From the NCBI RefSeq assembly GCF_010731895.1, contig NZ_AP022596.1, forward strand, positions 3,844,001-3,908,000: 64,000 nt of DNA, given 5' to 3'. The stretch comes from Mycolicibacterium helvum. Its GTDB lineage: Bacteria; Actinomycetota; Actinomycetes; Mycobacteriales; Mycobacteriaceae. Positions within the stretch are counted from its first letter, which is position 1; every line of letters begins with the position of its first letter. Both the position numbers and the translations under genes were made by a program. A model generated the notes under the pieces. The model did not search any database. It saw nothing but the letters and a program-made list of their open reading frames with translations, and had not been told where the DNA came from. This document shows, one piece after another, positions 9,016 to 18,105 of the stretch.

Positions 9016-10511
9016 CAGTTGACGCACTTGGGGTCATCAGACCCCGCAGTGATGATCGGTGACGGCGGGGGAGCGGTGCCGTCACCAGCCTGGCCGGCGG
9101 CCTGGCTAACCGCAGCGGACGTCGGCAGCGATCCCTCCAGGCCCGAACCCGGCCCGCTGTAGTCGCTGGACAGCACCACCCGCACAGTGCCCGCCGGAAT
9201 ACCCTCGGTGGCCACCACGGGCAGCCCGCCGAGCTCCTTGGCGACGGCCTGGGCGCCGAGGTCGTCATCCTTGGCGGCCTGCACTTGACTGCGGATCACA
9301 TGATCCTTGTCGTTGTTGCCGATAGAGCCAGCACCAAAACCCTTGGTGCTCAGTACGTCTGACACTGCACCGGCCAGGCCGTTGATATCGGTGTCGTTGA
9401 CTACGTCAACCTTCGTCTGTTCCGGGGTGTAGGTGATCTTTTCGGTCTTGCCCTCGGCCTGATCGTGCAGCAGGCCGGCTACCCACTCCTGCACCTGTGA
9501 GGGATCGACCCGGACCACCGACTGCATGCCGTCGTCGCTCCAGCCGGCTTCGTCGAGCACCGGGATCGTCGCGAATGCGACGTTGCCGCCCGCCAGATTC
9601 TCGAGCTGCTTGATGAAATCCATGATGTCCCAGCCTGATGAGAGCACAACCGAGCGCTGAATCGCGTCCTGCAGCCGGTTCAGGGTCGACGGGCTGGTCA
9701 GCGTCTTACCCGAAATCACCTGGTGGGCCAGGGAAGCCATCACTACCTGCTGGCGCACCACCCGGTCCAGGTCGCCACGCGGCAGGTCGTGACGCTGGCG
9801 GACGAAACTCAATGCCTGGGGTCCGTTGAGCTTCTGCCAGCCGGCCGGAAAGTCGGCGCCGGAGAGTGGTTCGTAAACCGCATCTTTCAGGCAGACATCG
9901 ACGCCGCCGAGCGCATCGGTGATCAGTGAGAAGCCGAGCAGGCCGATCTCGGCGTAGTGGTCGACGGTGACGCCAGTCAGGTCGGCGACGGTCTTGATGA
10001 GCGCCTCGCGGCCCGCCTCGACGGCTTTGGGCTCGGCCTCGGCTGGGTCCATGCCCTGCTGCTCGACCAGCTGCTTCATCTTGTCCAGCTTCACCTGGCC
10101 GTAGACGCCGTTGATCTTCGTCTTGTCCAGGCCCGGGGCCTTGACGTAGGAGTCACGGGGAATCGAGATCGCCGTCGCCGACTTCCCGTTGTTCGGGATG
10201 CGGACCAGGATGATCGTGTCGGTGTTGGTCGACACATCGTCGCCGGCGTGCAGTGTCGCGAGCTCGTCCTCGGACAGCGGGTTGCCGTGCGCATCGGTGC
10301 GGCTGTCCATACCGACCAGCAGGATGTCGATCGCGCCGTCCTGTCCGCCGCCGCCGAGCGCGGCGGTGTTGATGTGGAAGATGCCGTTCTCGAAGGAGCG
10401 GATCTTGCCCCACGCGACGCCGGTGCCGACCATCACCGCCACCGCGATCAACGCGAGCACGGTACGGGCCACCCGCCGGGCGCCCGTCAGTGCTTCGGAG
10501 TCAGCAGGCAT
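9015..10511 (-). CDS. LytR-CpsA-Psr ligase (Lcp1-like)
   Basis: LCP enzymes transfer polyprenyl-linked glycopolymers; the mycobacterial member at this position (Rv3267) attaches arabinogalactan to peptidoglycan. The 498-residue protein has one N-terminal transmembrane helix (about 12-34), then the LCP domain with LLVGMDSR, TDTIILVRI, SIPRDSYV and SFVRQRHDLPRGDLDR, whose Arg and Asp residues bind the pyrophosphate. A C-terminal LytR_C domain starts near residue 365 with VDVVNDTDINGLAG. The active part is outside the membrane. Located next to rmlD and wbbL, which build the linker it needs. Confidence 0.9.
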   Translation of the reverse strand: MPADSEALTGARRVARTVLALIAVAVMVGTGVAWGKIRSFENGIFHINTAALGGGGQDGAIDILLVGMDSRTDAHGNPLSEDELATLHAGDDVSTNTDTIILVRIPNNGKSATAISIPRDSYVKAPGLDKTKINGVYGQVKLDKMKQLVEQQGMDPAEAEPKAVEAGREALIKTVADLTGVTVDHYAEIGLLGFSLITDALGGVDVCLKDAVYEPLSGADFPAGWQKLNGPQALSFVRQRHDLPRGDLDRVVRQQVVMASLAHQVISGKTLTSPSTLNRLQDAIQRSVVLSSGWDIMDFIKQLENLAGGNVAFATIPVLDEAGWSDDGMQSVVRVDPSQVQEWVAGLLHDQAEGKTEKITYTPEQTKVDVVNDTDINGLAGAVSDVLSTKGFGAGSIGNNDKDHVIRSQVQAAKDDDLGAQAVAKELGGLPVVATEGIPAGTVRVVLSSDYSGPGSGLEGSLPTSAAVSQAAGQAGDGTAPPPSPIITAGSDDPKCVN

Positions 10512-10578
10512 CAGCTCAGGCTACTGGCGAGATGGGCGCAAGCCGGGTAGCCGAAACCGGCGTGCCAGACTCGTAATC

Positions 10579-11457
10579 GTGGCGTCAAGGATCGTGATCA
10601 CGGGTGCTGGCGGCCAGGTTGGGCGGTTTCTCGCAGGTGAGGCGGCTCGCCGGGGCCGTGAGGTCAGCGCGCTCACCCACCAGCAGTGGGACATAACCGA
10701 CCCGGCCGCCGCCGAGCGGCACATCGCCGCGGGGGACCTGGTGGTCAACTGCGCGGCGATCGCGAACGTCGACACCGCGCAAGCCGACCCCGACACCGCC
10801 TACGCGATCAACGCCACCGGGCCCGAGACCGTCGCGCACGCCTGTGCCCGGGTCGGCGCGCAGCTGATACACCTCTCCACGGATTACGTCTTCGACGGTC
10901 GGCAGCGGCACCCCTACGAGGTCGGCGATGACGCCGCGCCGCTGAGCGTCTACGGACGCACCAAGCTGGCCGGTGAGCTGGCCGTATTGGCGGCGATGCC
11001 CGATGCCCACGTCGTGCGCACCTCCTGGGTCTACACCGGTGGCTCTGGAAACGATGTCGTGGCAGGCCTGCGCCGGGCGGCCGCCACCGACCGCACGATC
11101 GACGCCGTCGACGACCAGACCGGGTCGCCCACCTACGTCAAAGACCTCGTCGACGCGTTGCTCGAAATCGGCGAGGGCCGCGTCAGCGAGCCCGTCCTGC
11201 ACGTCGCCAACGACGGCGCATGCACCCGTTACGAGCAGGCCAGGGCGGTGTTCGAAGAACTGGGCGCCGACCCGCAGCGGGTGCGACCGGTGAGCGCCAC
11301 ACAGTCCGCTGGCCGGGCGCCGCGCCCGGCGTTTTCGGCACTGGCAACAGCGATGTCGGTGCGGGCTGGATTGAGCCCGCTGCGGCCGTGGCGCGCGGCG
11401 TTGGCCGAGGCGCTTGGTCAACCCGTCAACAGCGGACAGTTACCCTCTACGCCGTGA
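10579..11457 (+). CDS. rmlD: dTDP-4-dehydrorhamnose reductase
   Basis: Final step of dTDP-L-rhamnose synthesis, needed for the rhamnose of the arabinogalactan linker. Short-chain dehydrogenase fold with the NAD(P) loop ITGAGGQVGRFL, the strand VNCAAIANVDTA, STDYVFDG, and the catalytic YGRTKLAGE (Tyr and Lys). DDQTGSPTYV is a RmlD hallmark. Start GTG at 10579 gives 292 residues with the nucleotide loop close to the N-terminus. The stop overlaps the wbbL start (GTGA), so the two are coupled. Confidence 0.93.
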   Translation: MASRIVITGAGGQVGRFLAGEAARRGREVSALTHQQWDITDPAAAERHIAAGDLVVNCAAIANVDTAQADPDTAYAINATGPETVAHACARVGAQLIHLSTDYVFDGRQRHPYEVGDDAAPLSVYGRTKLAGELAVLAAMPDAHVVRTSWVYTGGSGNDVVAGLRRAAATDRTIDAVDDQTGSPTYVKDLVDALLEIGEGRVSEPVLHVANDGACTRYEQARAVFEELGADPQRVRPVSATQSAGRAPRPAFSALATAMSVRAGLSPLRPWRAALAEALGQPVNSGQLPSTP

Positions 11458-12329
11458 CGTCGAGCCGCCCCCTGACCGTGGTGACGGTGACGTACTCCCC
11501 GGGCTCACATCTGGATCGCTTCCTGTCTTCGTTGACGGTGGCCACCGACCGTCCGGTGACGGTGGTGCTGGCCGATAACGGCTCCACCGACGGAGCACCC
11601 GAGGAAGCCGTCGAGCGCTATCCCGGCACCCGGCTGCTGCGGACCGGCGGAAACCTCGGCTATGGCAGCGCCGTCAACCGCGGGGTGGCCACCGCGCCGG
11701 CCGACGACGAGTTCGTGATCGTGGCCAACCCGGACGTGGTGTGGGGTCCGAACAGCATCGACGAACTGCTGGCTGCCGCCGAGCGCTGGCCGCGCGCCGG
11801 GACGCTGGGGCCGCTGATCCGCGACCCAGACGGCGCGGTCTACCCGTCGGCGCGCCACCTGCCCAGCCTGATGCGGGGCGGCATGCACGCCGTCGTCGGC
11901 TTGGTCTGGAAGCAGAACCCGTGGACGCGGGCCTATCGCCAGGAGTATCTCGAGCCCACCGAGCGGCCGGTGGGTTGGCTCTCAGGAGCCTGTCTGCTGA
12001 TCCGCCGCGCGGCGTTCGACCAGGTCAGAGGGTTCGACGAGCGGTACTTCATGTATATGGAAGACGTTGACCTCGGCGACCGATTGGGCGGCGCGGGCTG
12101 GCTCAACGTGTACGTGCCATCGGCAGAGATCCTGCACGACAAGGGGCACTCAACTGGCCGCGACCCGGCCAGCAACCTGCGCGCGCATCACGAAAGCACC
12201 TACATTTATCTATCCGATCGCCATTTTGGCTGGTGGCGGGCGCCCCTTCGCTGGACGATGAGGGGCGCGCTGAAGGTTCGGGCGCGCGCGGCGGTGCGTA
12301 AGTCCCGGCGGGAGCTGGCGAGAAGTTAG
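11454..12329 (+). CDS. wbbL: Rhamnosyltransferase WbbL
   Basis: GT2 glycosyltransferase that adds rhamnose from dTDP-rhamnose to decaprenyl-PP-GlcNAc, making the linker between peptidoglycan and arabinogalactan. Visible motifs: TVTYSPGSHLDRFL at the N-terminus, DNGSTDG, NPDVVWGPNSID (the DxD-like metal site), GWLSGACLL, and YFMYMEDVDLGDR, where Glu/Asp include the catalytic base. Length 291 residues. GTG start overlaps the rmlD stop. Essential in mycobacteria according to published work on this family. Confidence 0.93.
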   Translation: MTSSRPLTVVTVTYSPGSHLDRFLSSLTVATDRPVTVVLADNGSTDGAPEEAVERYPGTRLLRTGGNLGYGSAVNRGVATAPADDEFVIVANPDVVWGPNSIDELLAAAERWPRAGTLGPLIRDPDGAVYPSARHLPSLMRGGMHAVVGLVWKQNPWTRAYRQEYLEPTERPVGWLSGACLLIRRAAFDQVRGFDERYFMYMEDVDLGDRLGGAGWLNVYVPSAEILHDKGHSTGRDPASNLRAHHESTYIYLSDRHFGWWRAPLRWTMRGALKVRARAAVRKSRRELARS

Positions 12330-12339
12330 GGGGCCCTGC

Positions 12340-13425
12340 GTGAGTGAAGTTGATCCGTCGAAGGTCGATGCGGTGATCCTCGTCGGCGGGAAGGGAACCC
12401 GACTGCGGCCGTTGACGGTGTCGGCCGCCAAGCCGATGCTGCCCACCGCCGGGCTGCCGTTTCTGACCCACCTGCTGTCGCGCATCGCCGACGCCGGGAT
12501 CGAGCATGTCATCCTTGGCACCTCGTTCAAGGCGGCAACATTCGAATCCGAGTTCGGCGACGGCTCGAAGCTGGGCCTGCAGATCGAATACGTCGTCGAA
12601 GAGCATCCGCTGGGCACCGGCGGTGGCATCGCCAATGTGGTGCCGAGGCTGCGTAACGACACGGTCATGGTCTTCAACGGTGACGTGCTGTCCGGCATGG
12701 ATCTGCGTTCGATGCTGGCCAGCCACCACGAGTCGCAGGCCGATCTGACGCTGCACCTCGTGCGGGTGAGTGACCCGCGGGCGTTCGGCTGTGTGCCTAC
12801 CGATGCCGACGGCCGCGTGCAAGCCTTCCTGGAGAAGACCGAGGACCCGCCGACCGACCAGATCAATGCCGGCACCTACATCTTCAAACGCGAGATCGTC
12901 GAACAGATCCCGCGCGGGCGGGAAGTGTCGGTGGAGCGCGAGGTGTTCCCGGCACTGCTGGCCGACGGGGTGAAGGTGTGCGGCTATGTCGATTCCAGCT
13001 ACTGGCGCGACATGGGCACACCGGAGGACTTCGTGCGGGGCTCGGCCGATCTGGTTCGTGGCCTGGCGCCCTCGCCCGCGCTCGGCGGACGACGCGGCGA
13101 GAGCCTGGTGCACGACGGCGCATCGGTGTCGCCCGGGGCGGTGTTGATCGGCGGGACGGTGGTCGGCCGCGGCGCCGAGATCGGGCCTGGGGTCCGTCTG
13201 GACGGTGCGGTCATTTTCGACGGGGCGCACATCGAGGCGGGCTCGGTGGTGGAGCGCTCGATCATCGGCTCCGGCGCCCGGATCGGGCCGCGGGCGCTGC
13301 TGCGCGACGCCATCATCGGCGACGGCGCCAACATCGGGGCGCGGTGTGAACTGCTCCGCGGTGCGCGGGTGTGGCCCGGGGTGGTGATCCCCGACTGCGG
13401 AATCCGCTACTCGTCGGATATCTAG
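12340..13425 (+). CDS. manC: Mannose-1-phosphate guanylyltransferase
   Basis: Makes GDP-mannose from mannose-1-phosphate and GTP for mannosylated lipids and glycoproteins. N-terminal nucleotidyltransferase domain with ILVGGKGTRLRPLT and FNGDVLSGMD, then a left-handed beta-helix of hexapeptide repeats from about residue 260 (for example GAEIGPGVRLDGAVIF). Start GTG at 12340, 10 bp after wbbL. This gene (Rv3264c) is sometimes labelled manB in M. tuberculosis annotations. Convergent with the NUDIX gene, overlapping by 4 bp. Confidence 0.9.
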   Translation: MSEVDPSKVDAVILVGGKGTRLRPLTVSAAKPMLPTAGLPFLTHLLSRIADAGIEHVILGTSFKAATFESEFGDGSKLGLQIEYVVEEHPLGTGGGIANVVPRLRNDTVMVFNGDVLSGMDLRSMLASHHESQADLTLHLVRVSDPRAFGCVPTDADGRVQAFLEKTEDPPTDQINAGTYIFKREIVEQIPRGREVSVEREVFPALLADGVKVCGYVDSSYWRDMGTPEDFVRGSADLVRGLAPSPALGGRRGESLVHDGASVSPGAVLIGGTVVGRGAEIGPGVRLDGAVIFDGAHIEAGSVVERSIIGSGARIGPRALLRDAIIGDGANIGARCELLRGARVWPGVVIPDCGIRYSSDI

Positions 13426-13973
13426 CTCGAGCGCGAGCGGGCGACTGCCACCAGGTGCGCCACCGCCGCGTCGATGCCGTCGGGCAGCGCGTCGACTGGC
13501 CACCACCGCAGATCCAGTGATTCGTCACTGATCGTGATGTCGGCGTCCGCGGGCGCATGGGCGATGAATTGCAGATCCAGATGGCGGGTCGGCACGCCCA
13601 GTGAGCACGTGAGCGCGTGCACGTGAATGGCGCCCAGCGCCGCGTCGATGCGCAGGCCGTCGATCCCGGATTCCTCGGTCGCTTCGCGCATGGCCGCGGC
13701 GACGATGTCGCTGTCGGTCGGCTCGCAGTGTCCTCCGAGCTGAACCCACCGGCCCAGCCGCGGGTGCAGGGTGAGCAGAATTTCATCGCCGGAGTCCGAG
13801 ACCACCAGGGCGGAGGCGGTGATATGGCCTGGGACGCAGGCGCGCTCGCACGCGTCGGTGCGTGCCAGCAGGAATGCCAGGACGGCTTGGCGTAGTGCGT
13901 CCTGTCCGGCGTCGGGAGCGTCCCACGCCGTCAGCAGCTCGATCGCCGAATCCCGCACAGCCGAGTACGTCAC
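13422..13973 (-). CDS. NUDIX hydrolase
   Basis: 183-residue protein with a recognisable NUDIX box: [20 protein letters not shown] then EESGI, which gives the glycine, the REATEES acidic cluster and the spacing needed for Mg-dependent pyrophosphate hydrolysis. Start GTG at 13973 is chosen because it overlaps the fbiB stop (GTGA). Substrate cannot be read from the sequence. Co-transcription with fbiA-fbiB suggests a link to F420 or nucleotide housekeeping, but that is inference. Confidence 0.85.
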   Translation of the reverse strand: MTYSAVRDSAIELLTAWDAPDAGQDALRQAVLAFLLARTDACERACVPGHITASALVVSDSGDEILLTLHPRLGRWVQLGGHCEPTDSDIVAAAMREATEESGIDGLRIDAALGAIHVHALTCSLGVPTRHLDLQFIAHAPADADITISDESLDLRWWPVDALPDGIDAAVAHLVAVARSRSS

Positions 13974-15343
13974 CGCCGTACCAGCAGGTCGCCGACGGGC
14001 GCCGGATCGCGGGGCCCGGGTGGGTCCACCGGATAGCCGATCGCGACGGCGCCCAGTGGCTCCCAATCCGTTGGCAGCTCGAGGGTTTCGCGCACGAGTT
14101 CGGCGGCGAAGATGGTCGAGCCGATCCAGCAGCTGCCCACGCCGCGGACCGCGAGCGCGACCAGCAGCGCCTGCACCGCCGCGCCGACCGCGACGGTGAA
14201 CATGGTGTGCTCGGCCTCGGTGCGGGCCGCATCCGGATAGCTGTGCGCGCCTTCGGGCACCAGGAAGGGGATCACGACCTCGGGTGCGTCATAGAGGATC
14301 TGTCCGCGCCCGATGCGCCGCTCGACCGCGTCGGCGGGCTTGCCGTCGGCGGTCAGGTCAGCGCGCCAGGCATCTTTCATGGCGTCCAGCAATGCGGTGC
14401 GACGGTCGCGATCGGCCAACCAGACGAACCGCACCGGCCGGGTATGGTGCGGGGCCGGCGCGGTGAGCGCCTCGGCGACCGCTTCCTCGATGAGCCCGGC
14501 GTCGACGGGTTCGGCCGCGAACTGGCGTACCGACCGGCGCAGCAGTTGGGCTTGGCGGCGGCCGAGGTCGATCGACTCGGCGGTGCCCAGCCAGAACAGA
14601 TCGTCCTCGCCGCCGCGCAGCAGTCGCGCTGCGGTGGATCCGTCGTCGTCGAGTTCGAGTCCGCGGACCACTGCGACGGGCACCGCGGTCAGCTTGCCTT
14701 TGACAAGGTCGGCGGCGGCGGCGATTTCGTCGGCGACGGCCACCTCGGTGACCACCAGCTCGTTGCCGTGTCTGTCGACGGCGCCGGCGTAGCCGTAGAG
14801 AACCGGCAGCCCGGACGAGCCGATCGCGGCATCGGTTTGCCCGTTTCGCCAGGCACGACCCATGGTGTCGGTGACCAGCACCGCGACGTTCACACCCAGC
14901 CGGTCGTGTAGCGCTGTGCGCAGTGCGGCGGCACTTCCGTCTGGATCGATGGGCAGCAGCGCCAATTCGGTTGCGCCCACGTTGGAGCCGTCGACGCCGG
15001 CGGCCGCCTGCACGATGCCGTTGCGGTTCTCGGTGATCAGCGTGCGGCCTTTGCGGGCCAGTACTCGTACCGCCTCGGTGTCGATGAGTGTGCGGCGCAG
15101 TGCATCTCGCTCTTCCGGATCTGACGGTGCCGCGACGATGCGACCCTCGCATTTCGACATCGCCTTGCTGGTGACGACGACGATGTCGCCGTCGCGCAAC
15201 CACGGGGCGGCCTCGGCGAGCGCGGCGGCAAGGTCGTCGCCTGGGCGGAATTCGGGAAGCCCGGTGACGGGCAGGATTTCGACGGGTGCGGCACTGCCAT
15301 GGTCGCCGCTCGGCGGCGCCGTCGGACTCGAGCCGAGGCTCAC
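13970..15343 (-). CDS. fbiB: Coenzyme F420:L-glutamate ligase / dehydro-F420-0 reductase
   Basis: Bifunctional enzyme of F420 synthesis. The N-terminal half (about residues 20-250) is the gamma-glutamyl ligase, with [23 protein letters not shown] and [14 protein letters not shown]. The C-terminal half (about 265-457) is an FMN-binding nitroreductase-like domain, with [12 protein letters not shown] and [12 protein letters not shown], which reduces dehydro-F420-0. Total 457 residues, the usual length for the mycobacterial fusion. GTG start overlaps the fbiA stop; the stop overlaps the NUDIX start. Confidence 0.95.
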   Translation of the reverse strand: MSLGSSPTAPPSGDHGSAAPVEILPVTGLPEFRPGDDLAAALAEAAPWLRDGDIVVVTSKAMSKCEGRIVAAPSDPEERDALRRTLIDTEAVRVLARKGRTLITENRNGIVQAAAGVDGSNVGATELALLPIDPDGSAAALRTALHDRLGVNVAVLVTDTMGRAWRNGQTDAAIGSSGLPVLYGYAGAVDRHGNELVVTEVAVADEIAAAADLVKGKLTAVPVAVVRGLELDDDGSTAARLLRGGEDDLFWLGTAESIDLGRRQAQLLRRSVRQFAAEPVDAGLIEEAVAEALTAPAPHHTRPVRFVWLADRDRRTALLDAMKDAWRADLTADGKPADAVERRIGRGQILYDAPEVVIPFLVPEGAHSYPDAARTEAEHTMFTVAVGAAVQALLVALAVRGVGSCWIGSTIFAAELVRETLELPTDWEPLGAVAIGYPVDPPGPRDPAPVGDLLVRR

Positions 15344-16341
15344 CGCGTTACCCCTGCCAATTCCAGCCCGGCGCGCACCATATCGGCGGTGGCCGAGGGG
15401 TCGGACATGAGCAGGGGTATCGATTTCACCGTCACCCCGGGGATTTCGGCCTGATCGCCCTGCGAGATCAACCAGTAGTCCAGGATTCCGGTCGCCGACC
15501 GTGCTCCGTAGTGCCGGGCAACGGCTTGCGAGGAGGTTTCGACGCCGATCACCGACAGGCATTCGTCGGCCATGCCCCGCAAGGGCTTTCCGCCGATGAT
15601 GGGGGAGTACCCGATCACCGGCGCGGGCGTGGACCGCAGCGCTGCGCGGACGCCCGGGATGGCCAGGATCGCACCGACGCTCACCACCGGGTTCGACGGC
15701 GCCAGCATGACGACGTCGGCGTCGGTGATCGCATCGACGACTCCGGGCCCGGCAGTGGCGTTTTCGGAGCCCACGAACGCGAAGCTGTGCGTGGGCACCT
15801 GGGCCCGGTAGCGCACCCACCACTCCTGGAAGTGAATGGCCTTGCGGTCGCCGGAGTCTGGATCATCGATAACGACGTGGGTTTCGCACCGGTCGTCGCT
15901 GGCAGGCAGCAGCGTGGCGCCGGGGTTCCAGCGGTCGCAGAGTGCCGCAGTCACCTGGGAAAGCGGATATCCGGCTCGCAGCATTTGGCTTCTCACCAAA
16001 TGTGTGGCCAAATCTCGGTCGCCCAAACCGAACCAGTCCGGTTGCACGCCGTAGGCCGCCAATTCCTCTTTCGCATTCCACGTCTCGTTGCGATGTCCCC
16101 AGCCGCGCTCGGTATCGATACCTCCACCTAAGGTGTACATGCAGGTGTCGAGGTCCGGGCAGATTCGCACGCCGTGCATCCATGCGTCGTCGCCGATGTT
16201 GACCACAGCCGTCAGTGCGTGATCAAGATCGCCTGTGGCTCCGGATATCTGGCCGGCGAACTGACCAAGCCCGAGCAATCGCTGCACACCCAGCAGGAAG
16301 CGGGCACCCCCTACGCCGCCGACCAGAACGGTGATCTTCAC
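15340..16341 (-). CDS. fbiA: Phosphoenolpyruvyl transferase (FO to dehydro-F420-0)
   Basis: Transfers the enolpyruvyl-phosphate (or lactyl-phosphate) group from the guanylated donor to FO. Start GTG at 16341 gives 333 residues starting [16 protein letters not shown], matching the family N-terminus. Other signatures: [58 protein letters not shown] and GMADECL. Operon fbiA-fbiB-NUDIX reads left; the 5' end faces whiB2 across a 299-bp divergent promoter region. Confidence 0.95.
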   Translation of the reverse strand: MKITVLVGGVGGARFLLGVQRLLGLGQFAGQISGATGDLDHALTAVVNIGDDAWMHGVRICPDLDTCMYTLGGGIDTERGWGHRNETWNAKEELAAYGVQPDWFGLGDRDLATHLVRSQMLRAGYPLSQVTAALCDRWNPGATLLPASDDRCETHVVIDDPDSGDRKAIHFQEWWVRYRAQVPTHSFAFVGSENATAGPGVVDAITDADVVMLAPSNPVVSVGAILAIPGVRAALRSTPAPVIGYSPIIGGKPLRGMADECLSVIGVETSSQAVARHYGARSATGILDYWLISQGDQAEIPGVTVKSIPLLMSDPSATADMVRAGLELAGVTR

Positions 16342-16471
16342 ACCGACCGACACTAGGCGGTCAGCCCTTTCGGCGGCGCACGCGGTCACAATCGGGTCAC
16401 TCCCAAGACACGCCGGTGCATCGACTCGCCGAATTGTCCGAGGAAAGTGGTATTAATTTCGGTTCCATCGC

Positions 16472-16500
16472 TTGACCGGGCAGGCGCGGACGTGTCTAAT
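16472..16500 (+). promoter_or_regulatory. Likely sigma-A-type promoter of whiB2
   Basis: TTGACC (16472-16477) and TCTAAT (16495-16500) are separated by exactly 17 bases, close to the housekeeping consensus. They lie about 140 bp before the whiB2 ATG, implying a long 5' leader of some 130 bases. The divergent region 16342-16640 holds this promoter and presumably the fbiA promoter; I see no clear operator in it. Confidence 0.5.
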
Positions 16501-16640
16501 CACATCAGTGTCATTTCCCGGTCGGACCTGCCGGTTTTGGTGTCCCAGACCGTGATTCGACCAGGTGTTCGAATTGAGTGGGCACACTTCAATAGTGGGC
16601 GACATGCAAAGATCTACGAAACCAGGTGAAGGAGGCGGAA

Positions 16641-17000
16641 ATGTCCTATGAGCACGTAATCGGCGCGATGGGGTTGCCGCAGTCCATTACCGGCTCGCAG
16701 ACGATGGGGGTAATGGCACGCGCTCACCTGAGTTTGGTGCCGGACCCGATCATCGACGCGACGCCGGATACGGCCGAAGATGAAGACCAGTGGCAGGAAC
16801 GCGCCCTGTGCGCGCAGACCGATCCCGAAGCGTTCTTTCCGGAAAAGGGTGGTTCCACCCGCGAAGCCAAGCGCATCTGCCTGGGTTGTGAGGTCAAGGA
16901 CGCGTGCCTCGACTACGCCCTGGCCCATGATGAGCGCTTCGGCATCTGGGGCGGGCTCTCCGAGCGGGAGCGTCGTCGCCTCAAGCGCGGCATCATCTGA
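16641..17000 (+). CDS. whiB2: WhiB2/WhmD iron-sulfur regulator
   Basis: Small [4Fe-4S] regulator needed for septation in mycobacteria (WhmD). Start ATG at 16641 follows a strong GAAGGAGG; it gives 119 residues. The four cluster cysteines are present in the WhiB pattern (one in ALCAQTDPEAFFPEKGG, then RICLGCEVKDAC, giving Cx2C and Cx5C), followed by the GIWGGLSERERR turn and a basic C-terminus LKRGII. Divergent from fbiA. Confidence 0.95.
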   Translation: MSYEHVIGAMGLPQSITGSQTMGVMARAHLSLVPDPIIDATPDTAEDEDQWQERALCAQTDPEAFFPEKGGSTREAKRICLGCEVKDACLDYALAHDERFGIWGGLSERERRRLKRGII

Positions 17001-17013
17001 CGCGCTTGCGCGC

Positions 17014-17508
17014 CTAATCCTCTTCCATACTCGGGTCGATGACTGACGGCTCGACCCCGAGGTAGGTGGCCACCTGTGCCACCAATATTTCGTGCAGAAG
17101 ATCCGTCAGGTCGATCGAGTCCTTGGCCCGCCGCTCGATCGGCTTGCGAAACACCACAATTCGGGCCCGCGTGGAGTTACCGCGAACATCGACCCCGGCC
17201 GGGATCAGCCGGGCCAGTGCGATAGGCCCATCGGCAACCACTTCAGCCGGCCATTGCACACTGTCGGGATCCTTCGGTGCCATGCGCGGGATCTCGTCAA
17301 CGGCGACGTCCAACCCGGTGAGCCGTTGCTGCCAGCGCCGCTCGATCGGCTCGTAAGCTTCCAGCACCGCCATGTCGAATCGCTCCGCTCGGCTGCGCCA
17401 GCCCGGCACCGTCGGCGGGAGCAGTGGCCCCCGCATCTCACGTCCCCGGCGGGATCCCGGGCCGCCGCCGGACCGGCCACCTCGCCGGGAGCTGCGGGAA
17501 TCGGGCAC
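17014..17508 (-). CDS. Zincin-fold (metallopeptidase-like) family protein, Rv3259-like
   Basis: 164 residues from GTG 17508: a basic Gly/Arg-rich N-terminus of about 25 residues, then a conserved core MRGPLLPPTVPGWRSRAE and a C-terminal LLHEILVAQVATYLGVEPS. The core resembles the Zincin_1 (DUF1025) family, but the motif here is HEILVAQ and not HExxH, so the second zinc His is missing. This makes peptidase activity doubtful. ATG at 17436 (starting MRGPLL) is an alternative start and would drop the basic extension. Divergent from the DUF3499 gene, as in M. tuberculosis. Confidence 0.75.
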   Translation of the reverse strand: MPDSRSSRRGGRSGGGPGSRRGREMRGPLLPPTVPGWRSRAERFDMAVLEAYEPIERRWQQRLTGLDVAVDEIPRMAPKDPDSVQWPAEVVADGPIALARLIPAGVDVRGNSTRARIVVFRKPIERRAKDSIDLTDLLHEILVAQVATYLGVEPSVIDPSMEED

Positions 17509-17598
17509 GACAGTGATCGTAACGGTTGTGAATCGGCGGCCTTGCGGCTGCGCGTGTCCGCGAGTCACCGGTGAATGAACCGCGATAACCTCACGGGC

Positions 17599-18027
17599 GT
17601 GAATGTTCCCCGTCGCTGCTGCCGGCCTGGGTGCCCCCATTATGCGGTGGCGACGCTGACGTTCGTCTATTCCGATTCCACCGCCGTCGTCGGCCCGTTG
17701 GCGACCACTCGCGAGCCGCATTCGTGGGACCTGTGCGTCGGTCATGCCAACCGGATCACCGCGCCCATCGGGTGGGATCTGGTTCGCCATGCCGGCCCGC
17801 TGCCCGAGTACCCCGACGAGGACGACCTGGTGGCCCTTGCCGACGCTGTCCGGGAGGGCCGTGACGGAATGTCGGCCCGGCCGCCGGTCGCCGGTTTCTC
17901 CGATCCCGGGGGTGCGGTACACGCACCGGCGACCAGTGCTCCGATGATGCCGTCGGCCGCGCATCGGCCGGCCGCCGCGGGTCGTCGGCGTGGGCACCTG
18001 CGCGTACTGCCGGACCCGACCGACTGA
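17599..18027 (+). CDS. DUF3499 family protein, Rv3258c-like
   Basis: Short conserved actinobacterial protein starting VNVPRRCCRPGCPHYAVATL. It has a CCRPGC cluster plus WDLCVGHANRITAP, whose Cys and His could bind a metal, followed by a variable Pro/Ala-rich tail. GTG 17599 puts the conserved segment at the N-terminus; an in-frame ATG at 17575 would add 8 residues and neither has a strong Shine-Dalgarno. Function unknown. Placed just before manB and conserved there in mycobacteria. Confidence 0.75.
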   Translation: MNVPRRCCRPGCPHYAVATLTFVYSDSTAVVGPLATTREPHSWDLCVGHANRITAPIGWDLVRHAGPLPEYPDEDDLVALADAVREGRDGMSARPPVAGFSDPGGAVHAPATSAPMMPSAAHRPAAAGRRRGHLRVLPDPTD

Positions 18028-18105
18028 CACGATAGCGGCCCGTACCGGGGCGCTGAAACAGATAGGCTGGCGGCCAAAGAGTCCCTCTCGGTCAGGAGAT
18101 CCGCC

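Noticed and set aside
12103..13506. Long open frame antisense to manC and wbbL
   Set aside because: High-GC shadow: its composition is rich in Arg, His and Gly with no domain, while the opposite strand has clear enzyme motifs.
16447..16629. 60-codon open frame before whiB2
   Set aside because: It contains the likely whiB2 promoter, has no ribosome site and no family resemblance; treated as non-coding leader.
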